Under the pieces are notes generated by a model. The model was not told where the DNA came from, ran no database searches, and saw only the letters and a program-made list of their open reading frames with translations. From contig JBGSJV010000106.1 in NCBI GenBank assembly GCA_041741535.1, positions 59,647-123,646 on the forward strand: a DNA stretch of 64,000 nucleotides, in the 5' to 3' direction. This DNA is from M30B19 sp041741535. GTDB taxonomy: Bacteria > Planctomycetota > Planctomycetia > Pirellulales > Pirellulaceae. The position numbers and the translations under genes were made by a program. How positions within the stretch are numbered: the stretch's first letter is position 1; every line of letters starts with the position of its first letter. Below are positions 54,609 through 62,502 of this stretch, piece after piece.

Positions 54609-54878
54609 TCAACCTCCCGACAAAGCTTGCATGACGTAAATTTCCGAGTCGTCACCGACCGGATCGGACAGATGGGTTCGGTCCTGCAACGGTTCCCCAT
54701 CCACAAAAATGACCATGTGCTTCCGCAGCGAACTCGCGTCATCCAACACATAGCCGCGCGCCAGCGGATTCGCGAGAAACACGTTGTCGAGTACTTCCCG
54801 TGCGGTTTTCCCATGCACGATGGTTGGAGGTACGGCGATATGTCGTTGCAAATTCGCGGTAAATACAACTCGGGGCAT
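54609..54878 (-). CDS. MoaD/ThiS-like ubiquitin-fold protein
   Basis: An 89-residue protein from MPRVVFTANLQRHI; the start may be two codons earlier. The beta-grasp pattern runs VVFTANLQRHI, TAREVLDNVFLANPLARGYVLDD, HMVIFVDGEPL and DSEIYVMQALSGG. It ends in Gly-Gly, the form adenylated and thiolated in MoaD and ThiS sulfur carriers. A separate canonical ThiS is encoded at 56431, so this one probably serves another pathway (molybdopterin or an uncharacterised sulfur transfer). Its tight coupling to the BNR protein is the main clue to function. Confidence 0.8.
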   Translation of the reverse strand: MPRVVFTANLQRHIAVPPTIVHGKTAREVLDNVFLANPLARGYVLDDASSLRKHMVIFVDGEPLQDRTHLSDPVGDDSEIYVMQALSGG

Positions 54879-54990
54879 GGTCATCGTCCAGAAACACACG
54901 AATGCGAATGCGCGGGCTATCCACCAACGATTCTATACCACTCTATACCACAAACCATCGTCCCGCGACATCCGATTGCGAGTCGCTCCG

Positions 54991-55460
54991 TTCTCGCAAC
55001 GGTGGCGAGATAATTGAAATGCCGTCATGGCAAGGGAATGTGGGTAAAGAAAAAAGACACTGGCGGGTTGTGGAGGAATTAGGGGGCTCCCCAACTAGCT
55101 GATCCAAGAGTTAAGAACGTTCATCCGGCATCATTCGCGAACGGACTATCAATTGTCGACGCGGCAATGACATTCCCTTGCCCAGATTCCTTTGCCTCTT
55201 TCTGAGTTGTCGGGGGATGGCTTCTCGCAATGGTGGCGAGATTATTGAAATGCCTTGATGGCAAGGGAATGTGGGCAAAGGAATAAAGACACTGGCGGGT
55301 TGTTGAGGAATTGGAGTGCTCCCCAACTAGCTGATCCAAGAGTTAAGAACGTTCATCAGCCATCATTCGCGAACGGACTATCAATGTAGACGCGGCAAAG
55401 AAATTTCCTTGCCCAGATTATTCCCTTTCCAGATTCCTTTGCCTCATTCTAATTTGTCGG
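54991..55460. repeat. Tandem duplication of about 230 bp
   Basis: Copy 1 starts at TTCTCGCAACGGTGGCGAGA (54991) and copy 2 at TTCTCGCAATGGTGGCGAGA (55222), a 231-bp period. Both contain GGCAAGGGAATGTGGG, CAAGAGTTAAGAACGTTCAT and CATTCGCGAACGGACTATCA. Each unit has an internal inverted pair (GGCAAGGGAATGTGGG versus TTGCCCAGATTCCTTTGCC). No convincing open frame is shared. It occupies most of the 660-bp gap between the MoaD-like gene and thiG. Confidence 0.8.
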
Positions 55461-55541
55461 ACATGCCCGTGAACGCAATACTGGCTCGCGTGCATTGTTT
55501 CAAGTCGAAACAGAAAACCAACCGCGGTGTGGCCATCGGAG

Positions 55542-56420
55542 CTACGTTCCCAAATTGGGTCGCGAGGCGATCACGCCAGACTCGGGGCTGGAGGCAGTGG
55601 CGTAGCGGTTTTTGGGGATGCGACCGGCGCGAGCGGCCCAGTAACCGGCTTCGGTCGCCAACCGCATCGCGACGGCCATCATAATCGGGTCGCGAGCATG
55701 GGCCACCGCAGTGTTCAGCAGCACGGCATCCGCGCCCAACTCCATCGCGACCGCCACGTCGCTGGCGGTGCCCACACCCGCATCGATGATCACAGGATAG
55801 TTTGGGTCGTCGCCTTTGAGAAATTCCAGAATGATCGAAAGATTGTTCGGATTGAGAATGCCTTGGCCGGAACCAATGGGACTACCGGCGGGCATGACGG
55901 CCGTGGCTCCCACCGCCTTGAGTTTCCGCGCCAACACCGGATCATCACTCGTATAGACAAGCACTTGAAAACCCAGTTCGACCAACGACTCGGTGGCGCG
56001 TAGGGTTTCGATCGGATCGGGCAGAAGGGTTTTTGGATCTCCCAGGCATTCGAGTTTGACCCAATCGGCGCCAGGATTTTCCAGTCCCAGCAAAATCTCT
56101 CGCCCCATTTTGGCGCAGCGAACCGCGGTAGCCGCGTCGTAGCAACCGGCTGTGTTTGGCAACAGGCAATACCGAGTTGGATCCAAGTAATCCAAAATGT
56201 TCTGGCCGTATTCATCGAACAATCGCTCACGACGCACGGCAACGGTGACGCAGGCCGTGCCGCTGGCCAACAACGAGTCCCGCATCTCGACCAACGTGCG
56301 ATACCGACCCGATCCCAAGATGAGGCGACTGGTCAACGAGTGTGTGCCAACTTGCAAGGGCGGGACGATTGGCGTGATGGGGTACGATGGCGTTTCGCGA
56401 GTTCCAAGTTCTGAATTCAT
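55542..56420 (-). CDS. thiG: Thiazole synthase ThiG
   Basis: Builds the thiazole phosphate of thiamine from deoxyxylulose 5-phosphate, dehydroglycine and ThiS-thiocarboxylate. From MNSELGTRETP it has 292 residues; a GTG 21 bases earlier is possible. Family motifs are SRLILGSGRYRT, LPNTAGCYDAATAVRCA, NPGADWVKLECLGDPKTLLPD, VMPAGSPIGSGQGI, IDAGVGTASDVAVAMELGADAVLLNTAVA and the C-terminal AGRIPKNRYATASSP. It follows thiS directly, the usual thiSG order. Confidence 0.95.
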   Translation of the reverse strand: MNSELGTRETPSYPITPIVPPLQVGTHSLTSRLILGSGRYRTLVEMRDSLLASGTACVTVAVRRERLFDEYGQNILDYLDPTRYCLLPNTAGCYDAATAVRCAKMGREILLGLENPGADWVKLECLGDPKTLLPDPIETLRATESLVELGFQVLVYTSDDPVLARKLKAVGATAVMPAGSPIGSGQGILNPNNLSIILEFLKGDDPNYPVIIDAGVGTASDVAVAMELGADAVLLNTAVAHARDPIMMAVAMRLATEAGYWAARAGRIPKNRYATASSPESGVIASRPNLGT

Positions 56421-56430
56421 TTGAGTCGTG

Positions 56431-56685
56431 TCATCCTCCACCGGTCAAGGAAACGACTTCCAGACAGTCGCCGTCATTGACCACTGTGCAACCATGTTGG
56501 GCTCGTGGAACGAGTTCCTGATTTAGCTCGACCGCGACGGGGCGATTGGCAAGCCCAACGCGTTCCAGCAAATCAGCGATGGTCAACGGAGCCGGGTACT
56601 GCTGGGATTGATCGTTTACAGTAACATGCACGGTGGGGGCATCACTTCGATGGGTTACGTTTGCGGGAGATTTGTATTTTGCCAT
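56431..56685 (-). CDS. thiS: Thiamine sulfur carrier ThiS
   Basis: An 84-residue beta-grasp protein: VHVTVNDQSQQYPAPLTIADLLERV, RPVAVELNQELVPRAQHG and DGDCLEVVSLTGGG. It ends in Gly-Gly-Gly, one more Gly than usual; the functional carrier needs a Gly-Gly end, so the last residue may be removed or tolerated. The first 18 residues are an unusual extension; a GTG at residue 19 would give the normal length of about 66. Its ATG overlaps the rdgB ATG on the opposite strand. Confidence 0.88.
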   Translation of the reverse strand: MAKYKSPANVTHRSDAPTVHVTVNDQSQQYPAPLTIADLLERVGLANRPVAVELNQELVPRAQHGCTVVNDGDCLEVVSLTGGG

Positions 56686-57313
56686 GATTGACCGTTTGGT
56701 GCTAGGAACCGGTAACCGGAAAAAACTATTGGAGATGGAAAGCTTGCTTCAAGGAACGGGCTTGCGTCTGCAGACCTTAAGCGACTTTACGGGAATCGCC
56801 GAGGTGGTGGAGGACGGCCAGTCCTTTGCGGAAAACGCGGAAAAGAAGGCGCGCGGGTATGCCCTGGCCACGGGCTGTTGGACAGTTTGCGATGACAGCG
56901 GCATCAGTGTCGATGCCCTGGATGGCGCGCCCGGAATTTATTCGGCGCGATTCGCTGGGCCAGACGCGGACGATGACGCGAACAACCGTTTGCTCCTCGA
57001 GAAATTAAAAGGTGTCCCCGACGATGAACGTACCGGGTACTACACGTGTCATATCGCGTTAGCAGACCCCAGCGGGACGATTCGGATTCGCAGCGAGGGA
57101 ATTTGCCGCGGTCGACTAAGGCATGAATTGGATGGGCAGGGAGGGTTTGGTTACGATCCATTGTTCGAATTACTGGAATACCATGTGACGTTCGGGCGTT
57201 TGGGCTCAGCGGCCAAAAGCGTGATCAGTCACCGAGCGCGAGCCTTGCGGGACTTCTGTCGCCAACTGCAGCAACTGCAGCAAACGAGGCCGGAAAAGGA
57301 AGTATCCCGATGA
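56684..57313 (+). CDS. rdgB: Non-canonical purine NTP pyrophosphatase (RdgB/HAM1)
   Basis: Removes ITP, dITP and XTP from the nucleotide pool by hydrolysis to monophosphates. From MIDRLVLGTGNRKK it has 209 residues. Motifs are the substrate loop LGTGNRKKLLEM, DGQSFAENAEKKARGYA, the catalytic CDDSGISVDALDGAPGIYSARFAG, GYDPLF and SHRARAL. A GTG 51 bases upstream is an alternative start. The gene is divergent from thiS and overlaps arfB by ATGA. Confidence 0.93.
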   Translation: MIDRLVLGTGNRKKLLEMESLLQGTGLRLQTLSDFTGIAEVVEDGQSFAENAEKKARGYALATGCWTVCDDSGISVDALDGAPGIYSARFAGPDADDDANNRLLLEKLKGVPDDERTGYYTCHIALADPSGTIRIRSEGICRGRLRHELDGQGGFGYDPLFELLEYHVTFGRLGSAAKSVISHRARALRDFCRQLQQLQQTRPEKEVSR

Positions 57314-57744
57314 GTGCGGCGATTTTCGTCAACAGTCTGATTACCATTGATTCGGACGAGTTATCGGTCCAATATGTGCGATCCCCGGGCCCTGGGGGAC
57401 AGAACGTCAACAAGGTCAATTCCAAAGCCATTGTTCATTGGAATTTGGCCGCGAATCGGCAAATTCCGGTCGAGGTGCTTGATCGCATTCGGGCTCAAGC
57501 GGGGAATCGCATCAATAACGAAGGTTTTTTGGTCGTTTCCAGCCACCAGTCACGGAATCAGCCCGAAAATTTGGCATTCTGTCACGCCAAGATACGTCAG
57601 ATCGTTTTGCAGGCTTTTTCTCCGCCCAAGGCCCGCAAAGCGACCAAAGTTTCCCGGGCAGCCAAACAGCGTCGATTGACAGCAAAAAAAGAAGTGTCCG
57701 AGAAGAAAGCGAACCGGGGAAGACAAAGCTGGGGCCGAGATTAG
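57310..57744 (+). CDS. arfB: Alternative ribosome-rescue factor ArfB (peptidyl-tRNA hydrolase)
   Basis: Releases nascent chains from ribosomes stalled without a stop codon. The 144-residue protein has the class I release-factor GGQ loop (RSPGPGGQNVNKVNSKAIVHW) near residue 30, then RIRAQAGNRINNEGFLVVSSHQSR. A Lys/Arg-rich C-terminal tail (residues 110-144, RAAKQRRLTAKKEVSEKK) enters the mRNA channel in known homologues. There is no codon-recognition domain, which separates it from PrfA/PrfB. It overlaps rdgB by four bases. Confidence 0.93.
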   Translation: MSAAIFVNSLITIDSDELSVQYVRSPGPGGQNVNKVNSKAIVHWNLAANRQIPVEVLDRIRAQAGNRINNEGFLVVSSHQSRNQPENLAFCHAKIRQIVLQAFSPPKARKATKVSRAAKQRRLTAKKEVSEKKANRGRQSWGRD

Positions 57745-58653
57745 CCAGTTTTTCCGACTATTACGCCTTGGATGTTGTCGAATTCCAAAAAAACACTGGC
57801 TTCAACGTTGACAACTGGCCGATTCCGAGAAAGACTTAAGGCGGTTGGGCGGGCCAAGTGATGGCGGGCCATTTGCTCGCTGGATCTTTTCGCCATTTGT
57901 CGAGGGTTTGGCATCCCTACAACGTCTTCTTTTGTGCAGCCGGCTTCTTTCCGCAGCCGGAGCAATTTCTAAAGCTGCGGCTCGCTGAATGGGTCATTTG
58001 ACCTTACTGATTCATGTCCCCCTACGGGTGCGATGGCGGTGAGTGAAGCGGGCTTGAACGAATTGGAGAAAGTTGTATAACTGTGCCAACGCGGCAACGA
58101 GCTGATGTTCATTAGTCTTTCGTTGCCAGCGTCTTACGGGTTCGGTAACCGCCGTGACGGTCTGTGTTAAGTTTCGACGGTAGCTGATCGAAACCTCGTT
58201 CCTGGTGTTGAAGTTCCGGTTTTGGGATTTTGGTGTTGGGAAGTTAAGGGCAGTTTCGGGAATGGCTGAGGTTCTCCATTGCGAGACCTGTTCGCTTGTT
58301 AGGTTCGGGGCAAATCCCTTCTCGCTGTTCGTTCGGATGGAACTCGTCGTTTTGTCGTACGGAGAATGGCGTTTGAGAATGGTCTCTGAGTAGACACTCT
58401 GAGATTGCATAGCTCCGAGATTCGTTGGGCTCCGAGATTTGTTGGGGCTTGGTTTTGTTGGGGCTTGGAGTTTTTTGGGCTCGGGAAATAAAGTTGAGTG
58501 AGAAGATCTCGTTCTAAGATCGCTGGGCAAGTTGCTCGCGGGTAGATCTTCGGCTTTGTTTCTATCTAAATTTGGACATTGGTTTCCAACAACATCTTCT
58601 ATTGATGATGGTTTTGGCGGACCAAATGTATCGCAACCACACGGTGATATTCG
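57745..58653. other. Long gap before rho with tandem repeat and possible decayed gene
   Basis: A 909-bp region. On the minus strand 58012-58530 is open for 172 codons, but the product is low-complexity and Ser/Thr/Arg-rich with no family match; only its end (VRRWQRKTNEHQLVAALAQ and after) looks protein-like, so it may be a gene remnant. A degenerate 16-17-bp tandem repeat (GCTCCGAGATTCGTTGG type, about four units) lies at 58412-58485. GAAGATCT (58502) and AGATCTTC (58544) form inverted repeats about 100 bp ahead of rho, a possible leader structure. Confidence 0.4.
58412..58485. repeat. Degenerate 16-17-bp tandem repeat in the rho upstream region
   Basis: Successive units GCTCCGAGATTCGTTGG, GCTCCGAGATTTGTTGGG, GCTTGGTTTTGTTGGG and GCTTGGAGTTTTTTGG followed by GCTCGGG. 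The strand is G/T-rich. Confidence 0.7.
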
Positions 58654-60960
58654 ATGGGAAAAAAACGTAGGAAGAACGAAGAGCTGGATGCAGCTCCCGC
58701 AGAGGCAACTTATTCAGCTCCGGCCGCTGAAATTCCGGCACCAGGTCCACGGGGCGGCTATGACGAAGGCTACGAGATACCTGGTCCTGGCCCGTCGCGA
58801 AGCCAACGCGGAAGTCGACGCAGTTATTCTGATGAGCGGATTGGGGAGACGGAGATTCCCGCCCCAGGTCCAAGCCAGACGCCCTCGTCTATTCCCGGTC
58901 CAGGACCTGGTCCGGCTCGACGTGGCCGATCAACGGGTCGCCAACGCAGTGACACGGCAAATACGAACAGCGACAATTACGACTCGGGCTACCGCAACTC
59001 GAGCTATCAGGAACCTTCGTATCAAGAGCCTTCGTCGCGAAGTGATGATTTCGACGCGGCACCTCCGCGCCTCAATCGTCGGCCTCCGTCCCGGGGAGCA
59101 TCGAGTCCGGAACGTAGCAGTCCCGACCGTGGAGGGGAGCGTGATGGCGCGGAAAGAAACGACCGTGGAAGAATGCCGCGAGGCGAACGAAGCGAACGCA
59201 GCGAACGAGGTGGTTCGGACCGTGGCGAACGCGAAGTATCCGATCGCGGTGGGCGCGAAGTCGCAGATCGCGGTGGACGAGAAGTCGCAGATCGTGGCGG
59301 ACGCGAAGTCGCAGATCGCGGCGGACGAAACGCAGGATTTGGTCGCGGAGCCTACGACTACGAATCCACGTCGGAATTGGACAACCCGGACTTTTTAGGT
59401 GGTGACTTTGCCGACGATGGCGGAGATGACAATCCATACAACAATCCACGCGGCAACGAGCGATCCGGACCGTCAGACCAGCAACGCGGCAACTATCGCG
59501 GACGCCCAACCGGCCCGTCCAATCGCCAAGGCGGCAGCCGAGTTCCTGGGCCTGGCCCAGGTCAAGGTGGACGGCAGCCAAATCAACGCGGCGGCAATCC
59601 TCGTCAGCAACAGCGGGCTCCGGGACGTCCCGCGATGGGCGGCGGACGTCCAACGGGACGCTACAACCCCAATGGACGGGGGCCAAATTCCAACGCACCG
59701 GCTCCGGGCCCCGCTCCTCGCGGTGGCGCGCGGCGGATGCCGAGTGGTCGGCAATCGAACTATCGCGGACCTTATCAACCACCACGTTCGAATGATCCGT
59801 ATGTGGTGGATCAAGATCGCTTCGACGATACCAATGTCGAACTGCACGAAGAATCCGGCATGCTGGAAATGCATCCCAACGGCTATGGGTTCTTGCGAAA
59901 ATCCGCGAACAATTATTCTCGAGAACGGACCGATCCGTTTGTGCCTGGCACGATGATCGAACGGTTTGGACTGCGCGAAGGCATGATGATTCGCGGCATG
60001 ATTCGACCAGGTCGCGGTCAAACGGGACCACGCGTCAAAGAGATAATGGACGTTGATGGTCTGGAGCCAGAAGCTTGTTTGGACATCAAGCCCTTTGATT
60101 CGTTGACCCCCATCAACCCCGAAGAATGGTATCGCTTGGAAGTTGGCCCAAAGCCGCTGACCAATCGAGTCATGGATCTGTTGGCGCCTGTTGGCAAGGG
60201 ACAGCGAGCCTTGATCGTTGCGCCACCGCGTAGTGGCAAGACGATCTTGCTCCAACAGATCGCGTTGGGCATTTCCACCAATTATCCCGACACCAAGTTG
60301 ATTGTGCTGTTGGTGGATGAGCGCCCCGAAGAAGTCACCGACATGCGTCGCAATGTGAAAGGTGAAGTAATCGCCAGCAGCTTGGACGAGGAAATCGAAA
60401 GCCACGTTCGCTTGAGCCAATTGGTCATCGAACGCTGCAAGCGATTAGCCGAAATGGGCAAAGACGTGTTCTTGTTGATGGATTCGATCACTCGGTTGGC
60501 TCGTGCGTTCAACAAATGGGTGGGTGACTCTGGTCGGACAATGTCCGGTGGTGTCGATATCAAGGCCATGGATATCCCCAAGAAGTTGTTCGCGACGGCT
60601 CGTGCGTTTGAAGAAGGCGGCTCGGTAACGATTGCGGGAACGGCTTTGGTCGATACCGATAGTCGTATGGACGAGTTGATCTTCCAAGAGTTCAAAGGGA
60701 CCGGCAACATGGAGCTAGTTTTGGATCGCAAGTTGGCCGAACGCCGCATTTGGCCTTCGATCGATATTTCCAAGAGTGGCACGCGACGTGAAGAGTTATT
60801 GTTGCCCGAGCGGACGCTGACCGCCGTCACGGCCTTACGGCGAACATTGACGCAGATGAATCCAATCGAAGCCATGGAACAACTGACGAAACAGTTGGGA
60901 CGATTCGATTCCAATGCCGAGTTCATTCACTTGATCAGCGGCAAAATGACGAACGACTAA
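58654..60960 (+). CDS. rho: Transcription termination factor Rho with a very large disordered N-terminus
   Basis: An RNA-dependent hexameric helicase ending transcription. The 768 residues are about 350 longer than E. coli Rho. Residues 1-390 are low-complexity: repeated [I/V]P[A/G]PGP motifs (at least six), an octapeptide DRGGREVA in tandem near residues 195-222 encoded by 24-bp DNA repeats at about 59240-59330, then RG/NQ-rich sequence. Residues about 400-490 are the RNA-binding domain (GMLEMHPNGYGFLR). The motor has Walker A (VAPPRSGKTILL, near residue 525), LLVDERPEEVTDM, LLMDSITRLARAFN and the Q/R loops (SGGVDIKAMDIPKKLF). The catalytic core looks intact. Confidence 0.96.
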   Translation: MGKKRRKNEELDAAPAEATYSAPAAEIPAPGPRGGYDEGYEIPGPGPSRSQRGSRRSYSDERIGETEIPAPGPSQTPSSIPGPGPGPARRGRSTGRQRSDTANTNSDNYDSGYRNSSYQEPSYQEPSSRSDDFDAAPPRLNRRPPSRGASSPERSSPDRGGERDGAERNDRGRMPRGERSERSERGGSDRGEREVSDRGGREVADRGGREVADRGGREVADRGGRNAGFGRGAYDYESTSELDNPDFLGGDFADDGGDDNPYNNPRGNERSGPSDQQRGNYRGRPTGPSNRQGGSRVPGPGPGQGGRQPNQRGGNPRQQQRAPGRPAMGGGRPTGRYNPNGRGPNSNAPAPGPAPRGGARRMPSGRQSNYRGPYQPPRSNDPYVVDQDRFDDTNVELHEESGMLEMHPNGYGFLRKSANNYSRERTDPFVPGTMIERFGLREGMMIRGMIRPGRGQTGPRVKEIMDVDGLEPEACLDIKPFDSLTPINPEEWYRLEVGPKPLTNRVMDLLAPVGKGQRALIVAPPRSGKTILLQQIALGISTNYPDTKLIVLLVDERPEEVTDMRRNVKGEVIASSLDEEIESHVRLSQLVIERCKRLAEMGKDVFLLMDSITRLARAFNKWVGDSGRTMSGGVDIKAMDIPKKLFATARAFEEGGSVTIAGTALVDTDSRMDELIFQEFKGTGNMELVLDRKLAERRIWPSIDISKSGTRREELLLPERTLTAVTALRRTLTQMNPIEAMEQLTKQLGRFDSNAEFIHLISGKMTND

Positions 60961-60998
60961 CAGCGATCCAGCTCGTTTCCCTCTGAAGCACGTTACTC

Positions 60999-61448
60999 AT
61001 GGTTGCCATGCCCGCTCAGAATCGCGATCGATCGTTGGGGTTCAATATGACCCCAATGATCGACGTCGTGTTTCTGTTGATCATTTTCTTTTTGATCTCG
61101 AGCCATCTGACTCGGCAGGAGCAACAAGTGAAGTTGGCGCTTCCGATTGCCAAGACGGGAGCGCATCCAACGCAGCTCACCAATCCACGGCTGATAATCA
61201 ATTTGTTGGCGGATGGTCGAGTTGTAATCCAAGACGAAGATGTCACACAGGCCATGATTGGCCAACGAATTGGCGCTTCATTGGAGCGGTTGGACGCCAA
61301 AGAGCGCGAAAACTTTGAAGTTCGCATTCGCTGTGCTCGGCAAACTCCGTACGAGTTTGTGCAGCCAATTCTCACAGGCTGTGTCCAGCAAGGAATCTGG
61401 AATGTCACATTTGCGGTTTACTCGCCCGAGGAGGCCCCCGCATCATGA
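60999..61448 (+). CDS. exbD: ExbD/TolR family protein 1
   Basis: A 149-residue single-pass inner-membrane protein of the proton-driven TonB/Tol motor. The N-terminal FNMTPMIDVVFLLIIFFLI places the conserved Asp in the membrane helix. The periplasmic domain (about 45-145) has the usual INLLADGRVVIQDEDV pattern. A Met three codons downstream (MPAQNRDR) is an alternative start. It lies 38 bp after rho and overlaps the second exbD by ATGA; no exbB is in the window. Confidence 0.88.
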   Translation: MVAMPAQNRDRSLGFNMTPMIDVVFLLIIFFLISSHLTRQEQQVKLALPIAKTGAHPTQLTNPRLIINLLADGRVVIQDEDVTQAMIGQRIGASLERLDAKERENFEVRIRCARQTPYEFVQPILTGCVQQGIWNVTFAVYSPEEAPAS

Positions 61449-61903
61449 GAGTGACGAGGTCCTATCGTGCAGATGCTTTGGATATGAACTCGGCCATGAC
61501 GCCGATGATCGATGTCGTATTCTTGCTGTTGATCTTCTTCGTTTGGACAATTAGCTTTCAAGCTATCGAACGATTGTTGCCGAGCAACGTCAGTCGGGAA
61601 GCGGGGAAACTCGAGTCGAACTTGGAGGACTTGGACCCCGAAGTAGATTTCGAGCGAATTGTCGTGCGATTGACCGGAGATGCCGCGAGTCCACAGTATC
61701 GCGTCAACGAACAAGTCTTTGGTAGCGCCGCGGAGGTGCGAGCGTTCCTGCAAACAATCGTGGCGATCAAGCCCGATGCGCCCGTGGTCATCCATCCGGA
61801 CGATCAGATCGAAATTGGGCCGGTTGTGGGCTTGCTCGATATTTCACGCCAATGTGGCTTTTCTAAAGTTTCGTTTGCGGCCAAACCGCCGTCTGCTCGT
61901 TAG
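61445..61903 (+). CDS. exbD: ExbD/TolR family protein 2
   Basis: A 152-residue partner of the preceding protein, with NSAMTPMIDVVFLLLIFFVWTISF carrying the membrane Asp. A periplasmic domain follows, with VRLTGDAASPQYRVNEQVFGS and PVVIHPDDQIEIGPVVGLLDISRQCGF. Tandem exbD genes are common where two different ExbD subunits serve one motor. It overlaps the first copy by four bases and lies 11 bp ahead of an ECF sigma gene. Confidence 0.88.
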   Translation: MRVTRSYRADALDMNSAMTPMIDVVFLLLIFFVWTISFQAIERLLPSNVSREAGKLESNLEDLDPEVDFERIVVRLTGDAASPQYRVNEQVFGSAAEVRAFLQTIVAIKPDAPVVIHPDDQIEIGPVVGLLDISRQCGFSKVSFAAKPPSAR

Positions 61904-61914
61904 GAGTCTTAGGT

Positions 61915-62502
61915 TTGTCCGATGTGTCTCGCGTATTGGAACGAGTGGATGCGGGCGATGAGCAAGCCGCCACTGAACTATTGCCCTTGGTGTATCAAGA
62001 ACTAAGGAAAATGGCTGCCGCCAGAATGGCGCATGAACGGGCCGATCATACGTTACAGCCCACGGCTCTCGTCCACGAAGTGTTTCTGCGTTTGGTCAAG
62101 CCTGGTGCGAACGCCGAGCACCAGGGTGAATGGAAACCCCGCAGTCGCAGCCACTTTTTTGCCGCCGCCGCGGAAGCCATGCGGCGAATTCTGATTGAAG
62201 CCGCACGCAAGCGACGGAGCGAAAAGCGGGGCGGACAACTCCGTCGCATCGAATTGCCTGAAGAAATCACGCTCGCGGATGAGACGGATTGGGAAGGATT
62301 GCTCAGCTTGGACGAGGCACTGGCGAAATTCGAAAATGAAGATCCCGCTGCCTACCGTTTGGTCATGTTAAAATACTTCGGTGGATTGACCATGAGCCAA
62401 GCAGCCGAAGCGATGGGTGTTTCCGAACGCACGGCTCATCGTTATTGGACTTATGCTCGCGCGTGGCTGCAACGTGAACTCTTGGGAATGGATCAGAAAT
62501 GA
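61915..62502 (+). CDS. ECF-type sigma factor (TIGR02999-like group)
   Basis: A 195-residue sigma factor beginning at TTG with AGGAG eight bases upstream; a GTG three codons on is the alternative. The sequence matches the ECF group common in planctomycetes and verrucomicrobia: ELLPLVYQELRKMAAARMAHER, LQPTALVHEVFLRL, SRSHFFAAAAEAMRRILIEAARKRRSEKRGG. Region 4 follows, with LDEALAKFENEDP, VMLKYFGGLTMSQAAEAMGVSERTAHRYW and ARAWLQREL. It overlaps the DUF1080-like gene by ATGA. In this group a kinase often follows, but here it does not. Confidence 0.92.
   Translation: MSDVSRVLERVDAGDEQAATELLPLVYQELRKMAAARMAHERADHTLQPTALVHEVFLRLVKPGANAEHQGEWKPRSRSHFFAAAAEAMRRILIEAARKRRSEKRGGQLRRIELPEEITLADETDWEGLLSLDEALAKFENEDPAAYRLVMLKYFGGLTMSQAAEAMGVSERTAHRYWTYARAWLQRELLGMDQK

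Noticed and set aside
57741..57965. 74-residue minus-strand frame after arfB
   Set aside because: Converges into the arfB stop, lacks a ribosome-binding site and resembles no family I know.
58532..59398. 288-residue frame overlapping the start of rho
   Set aside because: It is a different frame of the Arg/Gly-repeat region of rho and mirrors its DNA repeats. The rho frame continues into a well-conserved motor domain.
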